Assembly: GCF_963674565.1 (NCBI RefSeq)
Contig: NZ_OY771430.1
Coordinates: forward strand, 4,650,001 to 4,714,000
Source: an uncultured Carboxylicivirga sp.
Lineage (GTDB): Bacteria > Bacteroidota > Bacteroidia > Bacteroidales > Marinilabiliaceae
Reading direction: 5' to 3'
DNA length: 64,000 nt
Numbering within the stretch: the first letter of the stretch is position 1; each line of letters begins with the position of its first letter. Below the pieces are notes generated by a model that was given only the letters and a program-made list of their open reading frames with translations, was not told the origin of the DNA and did no database searches. Both the position numbers and the translations under genes were made by a program. Shown here piece after piece: positions 9,116 to 17,740 of this stretch.

Positions 9116-9567
9116 GCATAATGAAAGATCAAATTACATCACTGATTTCGTTTTACGTGAACAAAGAAGTCTTCGCATTTGATACTCTTAAAGTGCGAAA
9201 TATTCTGGAGTTCGGAAAGATTACCTGGGTTCCTAATACAAAGGATTATATCTTGGGTGTTATGAATTTGCATGGGAATATTTTTCCGGTGGCAGATTTG
9301 CGGGTGATGATGGCAACAGAGCATATCGAAAACACTGCAGATACTTCAATTATTGTTGTTTCCAGCGATGGAAAAAATGATTCCTTAATTGGAATTGTAG
9401 TTGACGGCGTTAAAGAAGTTTTCGATATTGATGGATTGGAGATAAAAGAATCGGTTTACCATGGCAATTCAGGATTTGTAAATTCATTCCTGGGTACAAT
9501 TCATAAAAATGAAGAATTTGTGCATATAATTGATTTGGATGAAACTGTTATGGAAATTGAAAATTAA
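9112..9567 (+). CDS. cheW: CheW coupling protein 1
   Basis: A 151-residue CheW domain: ISFYVNKEVFAFDTLKVRNILEF, then YILGVMNLHGNIFPVADLRVMM, then LIGIVVDGVKEVFDIDG. These are the standard blocks for binding receptor tips and CheA P5. The ATG at 9112 overlaps the cheA stop by four bases; an internal ATG at 9121 is an alternative. It is followed after two bases by a second cheW. The acidic insert replaces some basic residues found in enteric CheW; otherwise it is ordinary. Confidence 0.92.
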   Translation: MSIMKDQITSLISFYVNKEVFAFDTLKVRNILEFGKITWVPNTKDYILGVMNLHGNIFPVADLRVMMATEHIENTADTSIIVVSSDGKNDSLIGIVVDGVKEVFDIDGLEIKESVYHGNSGFVNSFLGTIHKNEEFVHIIDLDETVMEIEN

Positions 9568-9569
9568 AA

Positions 9570-10064
9570 ATGGAATTAATGAGTGAGCTAATCAATGCAT
9601 ATCTGACTTTTTCTGTAGGTACCAATACTTTTGGAGTGCATGTTGGTAAGGTGGTTGAGATTCTGGAGTACGAGAAACCAAAATCAGTGCCTGAAAGCTT
9701 GCCATATATCACCGGAGTAATTGACCATAGAGAAAATATTGTTCCTGTAATTGATACCGGTTTAAAGTTTAATTTGGGACCAATTGATATAACACCTCAA
9801 ACGTGTATTGTGGTGCTGGAAATAGATAAGCCGGGTGGATCTGGAAAATTTATTATCGGAGCTGTTGTTGATGCTGTTTCTGATGTATTTGAATCGGAAA
9901 TGGAAAAAATAAAAACGATTGAGAACGATTTTAAGCCTGGATATATTTCGGCAACCTATAAAACAGAGGATAATCTGGTTATGATATTGAATACCGAAGA
10001 AGTTTTCAATGATAAGGATATTATCGCTCTTGACGAGATCAGGAAAAGTATAGAGGCAGAATAG
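9570..10064 (+). CDS. cheW: CheW coupling protein 2
   Basis: A second CheW domain protein, 164 residues: YLTFSVGTNTFGVHVGKVVEILEY, LPYITGVIDHRENIVPVIDTG, and FIIGAVVDAVSDVFESE. It is clearly diverged from the first copy, so the two may populate different positions in the receptor array or serve different CheA states. The start lies two bases after the first cheW stop, and the stop is one base before cheR. A closer internal ATG at 9579 (MSELINAYL) is also plausible. Confidence 0.92.
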   Translation: MELMSELINAYLTFSVGTNTFGVHVGKVVEILEYEKPKSVPESLPYITGVIDHRENIVPVIDTGLKFNLGPIDITPQTCIVVLEIDKPGGSGKFIIGAVVDAVSDVFESEMEKIKTIENDFKPGYISATYKTEDNLVMILNTEEVFNDKDIIALDEIRKSIEAE

Positions 10065-10065
10065 A

Positions 10066-10932
10066 ATGTTCAAGGGTAAGGAGAATAACGTTCAAAAAGA
10101 CCTGGATTGCTTTAAAGCAGAGCTGTCCGATGCCGATTTCAAGGCATTCAGTGAGTTTATTTATACCGAATATGGTATTAAGATGCCGCCCATTAAGCGT
10201 ATCATGCTTCAGGGAAGATTATTGAAGCGAATACGCGAACTAAATATGCAGTCGTATACCGAGTATAAAGACTACTTTTTTAGTAAAGAAGGACAGGCAA
10301 AAGAGATCTTTAACTTTTTGAATGTTGTTACAACCAATAAAACTGATTTTTTCAGAGAACCTGTTCATTTCGATTTCCTGCAAAACCAGATTTTGCCACA
10401 ATATGGAGAGGCGAATAGAGGATTGAAGGTATGGAGTGCCGGCTGTTCGAGCGGTGAAGAGCTTTATACGATCTCTATAGTGCTGAATGAGTTTAAAGCA
10501 AAAAATCCGTTGTTTAACTTTACTATTTTGGGATCAGATATATCCAATAAAGTTCTTACAACGGCTTCAAGAGGAGTTTACGGAGAGCATAAAGTTGCCC
10601 TGATTCCACTTGAAATGAAAAAAAAATATTTTTTAAAGAGTAAAGATAGAGATAACCCATCGGTTAGGGTAAAGCCAGAGTTGCAAAAAAATATTGCATT
10701 GAAGTATGTTAATCTAATGGATAATTCATTTGATGTAGGAGATAATTTTGATGTAATATTTTGTCGTAACGTTTTAATATATTTTGACAGAGCCACACAA
10801 GAAAGAGTAATTAATAAGCTGTGTCAGTATTTAAAACCAGGGGGATACTTCTTTATTGGTCACTCAGAATCATTATCGGGGATGAATGTGCCATTAAAAC
10901 ATATCAAACCCACCATATTTAGAAAAGAATAA
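10066..10932 (+). CDS. cheR: Receptor methyltransferase CheR
   Basis: 288 residues. The N-terminal helical domain (about 15-90) contains YGIKMPPIKRIMLQGRLLKRI. The catalytic domain follows, with TTNKTDFFREPVHFDFL, the SAM-binding loop VWSAGCSSGEELYT at about 120-133, GSDISNKVLTTA, and FDVIFCRNVLIYFDRATQERV. All hallmarks of an active CheR are present. It should methylate glutamates on the receptor at 4245-5960 using S-adenosylmethionine. This is the intact copy; two further CheR-like genes occur downstream. Confidence 0.95.
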   Translation: MFKGKENNVQKDLDCFKAELSDADFKAFSEFIYTEYGIKMPPIKRIMLQGRLLKRIRELNMQSYTEYKDYFFSKEGQAKEIFNFLNVVTTNKTDFFREPVHFDFLQNQILPQYGEANRGLKVWSAGCSSGEELYTISIVLNEFKAKNPLFNFTILGSDISNKVLTTASRGVYGEHKVALIPLEMKKKYFLKSKDRDNPSVRVKPELQKNIALKYVNLMDNSFDVGDNFDVIFCRNVLIYFDRATQERVINKLCQYLKPGGYFFIGHSESLSGMNVPLKHIKPTIFRKE

Positions 10933-10964
10933 AAGTAAGTCCGGAATAAAATAAAACAAGAATT

Positions 10965-11864
10965 ATGAGTAACTTAACGGATAAGCAACTTTTGCGCGAG
11001 TTGAAAATTAGAATTGATGAAAGAAAGAAGCTCGATACAGAGATGAAAGAGCTTTCTAAAGATTTTCAGACAGTAACGAAAAAGTTGAAGGAATCGGAAG
11101 CCTTAAAGAGTCACTTCATTTCAAATATTTCTAATGAAATAGTTAACCCGTTTACTTCCATTCTTGGGTTGTCTAAAGCTATTTTATCAGTAGAAAAAAA
11201 CGATTGGAAAAAAGTGGTTTCGATGGTAGCACTTATCCATAGTGAAGCCTTTAACCTGGACTTCCAGTTAAGAAACATCTTTGTGGCAGCAAAGATTGAA
11301 GCAGGTGAAATTGCTCCGAATATTACCAAAGTTAATATCAGAAGTCTTACTCAAACGGTAATTGATTCATTTAATATCATCTCGCGTAAGATGGGTATTG
11401 AAATCGATTTGCAGTTTAATATTGAATATGGTTTTGGAAAACATTTCTATTTCAAAACAGACTCTGAAAAACTTAAATTGATTTTGAGTAACCTTATCAA
11501 CAATGCCTTAAAATACAGTTATAAAGACAGTAAGGTGATTGTGAAGATTTGGGTTGATGATGATATTTTAAATGTCTCTGTTCAGGATTTTGGAACGGGT
11601 ATTTCAGAAAAGAATCAAAAGATCATTTTTGAACGTTTTAAAAGGCTGGATTCAGGAATTAATTCTATCAACCGTGGACACGGTTTAGGATTATCCATTA
11701 CCAAAGCATTGCTTGATGTGTTGGGTGGTAAAATTGAGATTGATAGTAAAAAAGGTGAAGGATCAACGTTTACAATCAGCCTGCCTGAAGCCAAAAACAT
11801 GATTGAAGGTTTTAGTGGCGATGGAAACGATGTGTTCTTTGATGAAGGTGACGAGATTTTTTAA
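10965..11864 (+). CDS. Histidine-kinase-like protein with Asn in place of the phosphoacceptor His
   Basis: 299 residues, no membrane segment. A coiled coil (about 8-48) leads into FISNISNEIVNPFTSILG, where the normal H-box reads F-x-x-x-x-S-H-E-x-x-x-P. Residue 57 is Asn (codon AAT) instead of His. The ATPase domain looks complete: LILSNLINNALKYS (N-box), VQDFGTGISEKNQKIIFERF, and GHGLGLSITKALLDVLGG. It may bind ATP but cannot autophosphorylate at the usual site. It could act as an ATP-dependent scaffold, phosphatase or regulator of CheA/CheY. It sits between cheR and cheD, closely spaced, so it belongs to the same operon. Confidence 0.9.
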   Translation: MSNLTDKQLLRELKIRIDERKKLDTEMKELSKDFQTVTKKLKESEALKSHFISNISNEIVNPFTSILGLSKAILSVEKNDWKKVVSMVALIHSEAFNLDFQLRNIFVAAKIEAGEIAPNITKVNIRSLTQTVIDSFNIISRKMGIEIDLQFNIEYGFGKHFYFKTDSEKLKLILSNLINNALKYSYKDSKVIVKIWVDDDILNVSVQDFGTGISEKNQKIIFERFKRLDSGINSINRGHGLGLSITKALLDVLGGKIEIDSKKGEGSTFTISLPEAKNMIEGFSGDGNDVFFDEGDEIF

Positions 11865-11874
11865 GGAGAGTTAG

Positions 11875-12351
11875 ATGGAGAATAGATATTTACAACATTT
11901 TCTATACCCCTCTTCCTTATATGTCAGCAAAGAACCTTATGTGATCAAAACCATTTTAGGAAGCTGTGTTGCGATTTGTATCTGGGATAAGAAGTTAAAG
12001 TTTGGTGGTATGAATCACTATATGCTACCAAACTGGAATGGTAATGACCTGGCTTCACCAAAATATGGCAACATTGCGATTGATAAACTGATTGAGCGAA
12101 TGTTCTATTATGGTAGTAATCGTAAAGATTTGATCGCTAAAATGTTTGGTGGTGGAGAGTTGCTTGAAGCAAGTACAGGTAATTCAATGCTGATTGGTGA
12201 AAGAAATATAAGGGTTGCACGATTGATGCTGGAGGAACGTAATATTCCCATTGTTGCATCAAGTACAGGAGGGAAAAGAGGAAGAAAAATTATATTTTTT
12301 ACAGACACCGGGGAAGTAAGGCATAAATTTCTTGAAAAAAAGGTATATTAA
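11875..12351 (+). CDS. cheD: Chemoreceptor glutamine deamidase CheD
   Basis: 158 residues matching CheD. The catalytic Cys is Cys31 in VIKTILGSCVAICIWD, the catalytic His is His48 in GGMNHYMLP, and the glycine-rich MFGGGELL and VASSTGGKRGRKI blocks follow. CheD converts receptor glutamines to glutamates so that CheR and CheB can act on them, and it is often linked to CheC/CheY. No CheC is present here. It starts 10 bases after the kinase-like gene. A 123-base gap separates it from cheB. Confidence 0.94.
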   Translation: MENRYLQHFLYPSSLYVSKEPYVIKTILGSCVAICIWDKKLKFGGMNHYMLPNWNGNDLASPKYGNIAIDKLIERMFYYGSNRKDLIAKMFGGGELLEASTGNSMLIGERNIRVARLMLEERNIPIVASSTGGKRGRKIIFFTDTGEVRHKFLEKKVY

Positions 12352-12474
12352 TGCCTTGAAAGCCGTTTGTGCACTAAAGTTTGGGATAAATAGGATATGA
12401 ATGGTTTAAACTGATAAGTAGCATACAGCAACAACAACTTTATGTGCCTGTTGTGATGTAAATAAGATTGACAC

Positions 12475-13551
12475 ATGGAAAAAAAGATTCGGGTATTGGT
12501 AGTGGATGACTCAGCCGTAGTGAGGCAAAGTCTGTCATCCATTCTTGAATCAGATCCTGATATAGAGGTAATGGGTACCGCAGCCGACCCTATAATTGCC
12601 GTTAAAAAAATTATGAAGGAAATTCCCGATGTTATTACCCTCGACATCGAGATGCCCCGAATGGATGGACTTACTTTTCTGCGTAAGATAATGTCGCAGC
12701 ATCCGATTCCTGTTGTGGTTATTTCAAGTCTTACCTCAGAAGGAACAGAAGTTGCCATGAAGGCACTTGAGTATGGAGCCAGTGAAATTATTGGTAAACC
12801 AGCTATGAATGCGGCGCAGTTTATCAACGAATCGAAAATAATGCTGTGCGACGCTGTAAAGGCTGCTTCTCACGTAAAATTAAAGCGTCGTAAAATAGCT
12901 GAACCTGTCATTACAAGGGTTCAACCCAAACTTTCGGCTGATGTCATTATTGATAAGGCCCCAACGTTCAATCGAATTATTAGTACTGAGAAAGTCATTG
13001 TCTTAGGTGCATCAACTGGTGGAACCGAGGCTATCAGATCTTTTCTAAAAGTACTACCTGATAAGATGCCGGGGATTGCCATTGTGCAACATATGCCGGA
13101 AGGATTTACCAAATCATTTGCCAATAGTCTCAATAATATTTGCGGATTGGAAGTGAAAGAAGCTGAACAGGGAGACAGACTTTACCAGGGTAGAGTGTTA
13201 ATAGCGCCTGGTAACAAGCATATGCTTCTGAAGAGAGTTGGAAAAGAATATTCTGTAGATGTCAAAGAAGGTCCGTTGGTGAATCGCCATCGTCCTTCGG
13301 TTGATGTATTATTCCGGTCAGCAGCCCGTTATGCAGGTAACAATGCTACAGGTATATTGCTTACAGGTATGGGTAATGATGGAGCAAAAGGCTTACTTGA
13401 ACTAAAAGAGGCGGGAGCTCATACAATTGCGCAGGATGAAGCTTCTTCTGTAGTATTTGGTATGCCAAAAGAAGCAATAAAGCTTGGAGCTGCCGATGAA
13501 ATCTTATCTTTGGAAAAAATTGCGCCATATTTGGTTTCAAAAGTAAAATAA
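12475..13551 (+). CDS. cheB: Chemotaxis methylesterase CheB (receiver plus esterase)
   Basis: 358 residues. The receiver domain covers residues 5-120, with Asp11/Asp12 and phosphoacceptor Asp57 in ITLDIEMPRMDG. The methylesterase domain covers about 170-355, with catalytic Ser180 in LGASTGG, His206 in IVQHMPEG and Asp302 in GMGNDGAKG. It should demethylate the receptor when phosphorylated by CheA. The preceding 123-base gap has no clear promoter. A receiver-less paralogue is found at 17167-17736. Confidence 0.96.
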   Translation: MEKKIRVLVVDDSAVVRQSLSSILESDPDIEVMGTAADPIIAVKKIMKEIPDVITLDIEMPRMDGLTFLRKIMSQHPIPVVVISSLTSEGTEVAMKALEYGASEIIGKPAMNAAQFINESKIMLCDAVKAASHVKLKRRKIAEPVITRVQPKLSADVIIDKAPTFNRIISTEKVIVLGASTGGTEAIRSFLKVLPDKMPGIAIVQHMPEGFTKSFANSLNNICGLEVKEAEQGDRLYQGRVLIAPGNKHMLLKRVGKEYSVDVKEGPLVNRHRPSVDVLFRSAARYAGNNATGILLTGMGNDGAKGLLELKEAGAHTIAQDEASSVVFGMPKEAIKLGAADEILSLEKIAPYLVSKVK

Positions 13552-13590
13552 CCTTTAACCTGGTGGTCGTTTAATTTAACGCTGTTTCTT

Positions 13591-15468
13591 ATGGGTAAAG
13601 AAAATATTAAAAATATCAGAAGCCGATTTACTTTAAGAGGTTTTGTTTTTGGACTTTTCGTATATATTGCGGTTTTATTTGGAGGTTTTGGACTATTGCA
13701 GGATGCTGATGCAAAGCTAACTGTAATAAATGTTTACAGAGTTTTTCCTATGTTGTGGCTTATTACACCAGTTCCTTTTCTTTCAGGACTGATAGGTTAC
13801 TTTATTGCAGTTAACTTCTCAAAAATAATAAAGAAACAGCGTAAGCATTTAAAATATGAGGCAAACAGAAGTGATGAAGTTCTTCAGTTTGTTGATAACT
13901 TACGTAAAGATAATTTCGATTCAGCATTGAATCTGAACCTTAAGAATGATGTATTAGCTAATTCATTGCTTCGTTTGCGTGATTATCTGATTCAAAGTAA
14001 AAAAGATGTTGAGCAACGAAGAATTGAAGAAGAGCAACGTAACTGGGTTACAAGAGGTCTTGCGCAATTTGGTGAAATTCTTCGAAAAGAAAGTGATAAC
14101 CTTGAAGACTTAAGCTACAATATTATTCGTTACCTGGTTGATTACATGAAAATAAATCAGTCGGGTTTTTATTTGTTGAATAGCTTAAGCAAAAATGAGA
14201 AATTCTTTGAATTGACAGCCTGTGTGGCATATGATAGGAAGAAATTTGCTGATAAGCGCATCAACTGGGAAGAAGGATTAATTGGTCGTTGTGCTTTGGA
14301 AAAAGAAACCATTTATCTTACTGATGTTCCTGATAATTATCTAAACATCACTTCTGGTTTGGGAGAAGCTAATCCCCGTTCAATATTAATTGTTCCCTTA
14401 AAGACAAATGAAGAAGTTTATGGTGTATTAGAGCTGGCTTCATTTAAGGAGTTTGATGATTACGAGATTGAATTTGTTGAAAAAACAGCAGAGAGTATTG
14501 CTTTAACAATTCAATCTGTTCAGAATACCATTCGTACAACCAAGCTATTAAAAGAAACACAAAACCAGGCTGAGAGAATGTCTCAGCAGGAAGAAGAATT
14601 GCGTCAGAATATTGAGGAGATGCAGGCTACCCAGGAGGAAAGTGAAAGACGTGAAATTGAAATGAAGGGTATTCTGGAAGCCATCGATCATGCAGCAATC
14701 AGTTCTGAATTTGAGGTAGATGGTACCTTAATTAATGTCAACCAGAACTTCTTACGAACATTCAGATATAACCCTGAGGAGATTGAAGGTCAGAATATAA
14801 AAATCTTCTTCTTTAAAGATGATGTAGCTGAGTTGGATCAGATTTTAACTGATCTGCGCAATGGACATAACTTTAAAGGAAGGGTTAAAAGAAGAACCAA
14901 GATGGGAGATGAGATCTATCTTTTAACTACTTATACACCTGTTATTGACCATGAAGGTGAGATCATAAAAATACTTAGCCTTGAAAACGATATAACCGAG
15001 CAGGTTGCTATGGAAGAGGAGCTGAAGCGCAGTAAGGATGAGCTGGGCATTATGCTTGAAGAGGCTAAGAAAGAGGTGACCGAACAATTTAAAGAAATAG
15101 AGGCGGTTAAAATTAGAAATGAAAAAACGCTTGAAGGAGCTTTGGATGCCATCATCACTACCAATAAGGATGGAATACTGGAATTCTTTAACCTGGCTGC
15201 TGAAAAACTTTGGGGATTTGACCGGAGTGAAGTTTTAGGTAAGCACGTTTCTATGTTGTTCTCAGAAGAAACGGCCAAAAACGATGAGTTTATTTCTGCT
15301 TTCGTTTCAAATGAAAAAGAAAAGATTATTGGTGAACGTAGAGAGGCACCAATAAAGAATAAGGTGGGTAGCGAAGAACCTGTTTTATTCCTTCTTTCTG
15401 AAGCCAAAGTAGGTGAAGATCATTCTTATACTGCATTTATCCAAAATGTTGAGGTAGAGTTATTTTAA
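13591..15468 (+). CDS. Membrane GAF-PAS-PAS sensor without output domain
   Basis: 625 residues. Two membrane helices (about 16-36 and 48-70) flank a short loop, and a HAMP-like region follows. A GAF domain lies at about 150-315 (NYLNITSGLGEANPRSILIVPL). A coiled coil rich in Glu/Gln comes next, then PAS domains at about 350-475 (ending SLENDITEQ, a PAC motif) and about 510-620. The protein ends there: no kinase, cyclase, MCP or phosphatase domain. In many bacteria PAS domains are fused to CheB-CheR; here the CheR gene begins on the base after this stop codon. It may therefore sense a signal and pass it by contact to the separate CheR/CheB proteins. Confidence 0.9.
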   Translation: MGKENIKNIRSRFTLRGFVFGLFVYIAVLFGGFGLLQDADAKLTVINVYRVFPMLWLITPVPFLSGLIGYFIAVNFSKIIKKQRKHLKYEANRSDEVLQFVDNLRKDNFDSALNLNLKNDVLANSLLRLRDYLIQSKKDVEQRRIEEEQRNWVTRGLAQFGEILRKESDNLEDLSYNIIRYLVDYMKINQSGFYLLNSLSKNEKFFELTACVAYDRKKFADKRINWEEGLIGRCALEKETIYLTDVPDNYLNITSGLGEANPRSILIVPLKTNEEVYGVLELASFKEFDDYEIEFVEKTAESIALTIQSVQNTIRTTKLLKETQNQAERMSQQEEELRQNIEEMQATQEESERREIEMKGILEAIDHAAISSEFEVDGTLINVNQNFLRTFRYNPEEIEGQNIKIFFFKDDVAELDQILTDLRNGHNFKGRVKRRTKMGDEIYLLTTYTPVIDHEGEIIKILSLENDITEQVAMEEELKRSKDELGIMLEEAKKEVTEQFKEIEAVKIRNEKTLEGALDAIITTNKDGILEFFNLAAEKLWGFDRSEVLGKHVSMLFSEETAKNDEFISAFVSNEKEKIIGERREAPIKNKVGSEEPVLFLLSEAKVGEDHSYTAFIQNVEVELF

Positions 15469-16329
15469 GTGGATAGTATGATAGGGGAGACTGCATTTAG
15501 AGATTATCTAGATGAATTGAAAAAGCATACTCCATATGATTTTAGTGAGTATTCTGATAATTCGATTCATAGGCGAATCCGGAAAATTTTGAAGGATTAC
15601 GATATCACTATGCAGCAATTGTTGGAGAAAACAAAGACTGACGAGGATTTTGTTGAGAAAGTTGTAGAAGAAATTACCGTTAACACAACTGAATTATTCA
15701 GGGATCCGGAAGTCTGGACCAGCGTTTACGATAAGCTTTATACCGGAATAAAAGGGAAGAAAAACATTAATATATGGCATGCTGGCTGTAGTTCAGGCAT
15801 GGAAGTGTATTCAAACCTAATTCTGTTAAGTGAACTGGGTTTTCTTGATCGGGTTAAAGTGTATGGATCGGATATCAATGCACGTATGATCCGGCAAGCT
15901 AAGATGGGTAAGTATGCCTTAAAATTTAATCTGGCTCAATTAAAAGCATTTAATAAAGCACTTAAGAAAAAACCAATTATAGGTATATCTGAAATTGATT
16001 TCACAAAGTATTTTGATTTTGATGAAGGTGAAGATTCTTTAGTTGTTAAAGAATTTTTGCGTAAAATACCCTGGTTTGTTAAGCATGATTTGGTTCAGGA
16101 AGAGATACCATTCTATAATAAATTCGATATAATTTTTTGCCGGAATGTGTTGATTTATTTCAATGCCAGTTTACAATCGAAGCTGTTTAAACGGTTTCAT
16201 GATCAAATGTTCCCAGGAGGTTATCTATTGCTGGGAAATCATGAAGGTATGTCGGGTTTTTATAAAACTAAGTTTAGTAAGAATGGGCCTTTATTTGTAA
16301 AAAATAATTCCTTTCATTTTAAATATTAG
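15469..16329 (+). CDS. CheR-type methyltransferase, second copy
   Basis: 286 residues if the GTG at 15469, directly after the upstream stop codon, is used; ATG at 15478 is an alternative. The N-terminal helical part contains NSIHRRIRKILKDYDI, followed by TVNTTELFRDPEVW, the SAM loop IWHAGCSSGMEVYS (intact glycines), YGSDINARMIRQA, and FDIIFCRNVLIYFNASLQ. An active methyltransferase is likely. It is closer in style to the CheR part of CheB-CheR fusions than to the first copy. Its target may be the GAF/PAS proteins' partner receptor or another substrate. Confidence 0.9.
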   Translation: MDSMIGETAFRDYLDELKKHTPYDFSEYSDNSIHRRIRKILKDYDITMQQLLEKTKTDEDFVEKVVEEITVNTTELFRDPEVWTSVYDKLYTGIKGKKNINIWHAGCSSGMEVYSNLILLSELGFLDRVKVYGSDINARMIRQAKMGKYALKFNLAQLKAFNKALKKKPIIGISEIDFTKYFDFDEGEDSLVVKEFLRKIPWFVKHDLVQEEIPFYNKFDIIFCRNVLIYFNASLQSKLFKRFHDQMFPGGYLLLGNHEGMSGFYKTKFSKNGPLFVKNNSFHFKY

Positions 16330-16333
16330 TTGA

Positions 16334-17158
16334 ATGGCCTTGAACTATAGCATACGAGAACTAAGGGAATTATCAGTTACGCTGGCAAAGGAAACCAAAC
16401 TGCCAATAGATCAGATGAGTCAATCTTTCCTGAAAAGAAGATTGTATCTGTTTGGTGAGAAAAAAGGTATTAAACGAAATGAGCAGTTAATTGCCGGATT
16501 AAAAAATGAAGTTTTTAAAGAAGAACTGATTAGTAGCGTTGTAGTTCCTGTTACAGAGTTGTTTCGTGATGCTGGTGTCTGGAGAAAAATAAGAGATCAT
16601 TTTCTTACATTATCCAATCAAGCCCAAATTCTGGTTTGGATACCACAGATATCTTCAGGCGAAGAATTATATACGCTTTTGATTATAGCTAAAGAAACAG
16701 GTGTACTAGATAAACTTGATATTACGGCAGGTTATTGTGCATCAGATACCAAAGAATTAGTAGAAAAAGGTATTCTAATTAGTAAAAAGATGGATACCAA
16801 TTTATATAATTACAAAAGATACGAAGGTAAGGCTGCCTTAGAAGATTATATCGAAGAGGAGAATGGATCGATAAAACTTAAATCATCTTTGCTTAAAAAG
16901 GTTAGATTTAAGAAAGGATGTGTTACAGAAGGTCAGCCGGATAGTAAAGTGGATTTAGTACTATTTAGGAATGTGATGCTTTATTACAAAAAAGACTATC
17001 ACATAATACTAAAGGATGAAATTGATAAATGTTTGAAGCCAGGCGGATGGTTATGTCTTGGGGTTAGAGAACAATTACCAAATCCGTTTTCTGATAGATT
17101 TGAATGTATAGACAGTAAAGAAAAGATTTATAATAAGTATAATGCCTTAATACAATAA
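16334..17158 (+). CDS. CheR-like protein with damaged SAM-binding motif
   Basis: 274 residues, clearly a CheR paralogue: VVPVTELFRDAGVWRKI, then SSGEELYTLLIIAKE, then LFRNVMLYYKKDYHIIL and CLKPGGWLCLG. The glycine loop that should read W-x-A-G-C-S-S-G-E-E reads WIPQISSGEE, so the Ala-Gly-Cys step is lost, and the GSDI strand reads CASDT. SAM binding is probably impaired. It lies four bases after the intact second CheR and may form an inactive partner or regulatory subunit of it. The whole frame is intact, which argues for a retained function. Confidence 0.88.
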   Translation: MALNYSIRELRELSVTLAKETKLPIDQMSQSFLKRRLYLFGEKKGIKRNEQLIAGLKNEVFKEELISSVVVPVTELFRDAGVWRKIRDHFLTLSNQAQILVWIPQISSGEELYTLLIIAKETGVLDKLDITAGYCASDTKELVEKGILISKKMDTNLYNYKRYEGKAALEDYIEEENGSIKLKSSLLKKVRFKKGCVTEGQPDSKVDLVLFRNVMLYYKKDYHIILKDEIDKCLKPGGWLCLGVREQLPNPFSDRFECIDSKEKIYNKYNALIQ

Positions 17159-17166
17159 TCCAGTTG

Positions 17167-17736
17167 ATGTTTCTAAAATACAAAGCGGTTGTAATAGGAG
17201 GTTCGGCAGGTAGCTTCTCAGTGGTCAGTAAAATTTTATCAAAAATTGACCCTGGCTTTCCTTTACCCGTTATCTTGTGTTTACACCGTTTAAAACACGT
17301 AAGATCAGGATTACTTGAGAGTATTAACCTTAAATCTAATCTGGAAGTAATTGAACCTCATGATAAGGATTCGATTGTACCGGGCAAAGTATATCTTGCT
17401 CCATCTAATTATCACTTATTTATTGAGTACGATGGATCTTTTAGTTTATCAACAGAGGAACCTTTAAATCATAGTCGGCCATCAATTGACCATACACTTT
17501 CTTCTGCAGCTTATTTTTATCGTGATAAACTTATTGGAATTCTGTTAACAGGAGCAAATAAGGATGGAGCAAAAGGAATGAAAGATATTGCGGATAAGAA
17601 AGGTTTTACCATAGTTCAGGATCCGGCAACCTGTGATGTTGACACCATGCCAAAGATGGCTCTGCGATTGATGACTCCGTCAAAGGTGATGTCACCGGAT
17701 GAAATTATTAATTATTTAAATCAACTAGCGAGATAA
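17167..17736 (+). CDS. CheB-type methylesterase domain without receiver
   Basis: 190 residues from the ATG at 17167 (a TTG lies one codon upstream). Only the esterase domain is present, and its catalytic triad is intact: Ser13 in IGGSAGS, His40 in LCLHRLKH and Asp133 in TGANKDGAKG. Without a receiver domain it cannot be controlled by CheA phosphorylation in the usual way. It follows the two CheR-like genes, forming a PAS / CheR / CheR-like / CheB set of separate genes, which mirrors the domain content of CheB-CheR-PAS fusion proteins. Confidence 0.9.
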   Translation: MFLKYKAVVIGGSAGSFSVVSKILSKIDPGFPLPVILCLHRLKHVRSGLLESINLKSNLEVIEPHDKDSIVPGKVYLAPSNYHLFIEYDGSFSLSTEEPLNHSRPSIDHTLSSAAYFYRDKLIGILLTGANKDGAKGMKDIADKKGFTIVQDPATCDVDTMPKMALRLMTPSKVMSPDEIINYLNQLAR

Positions 17737-17740
17737 TTTT

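Noticed and set aside
12348..12827. 159-residue minus-strand frame across the cheD-cheB gap
   Set aside because: It runs antisense through the conserved CheB receiver domain; its translation has no family features.
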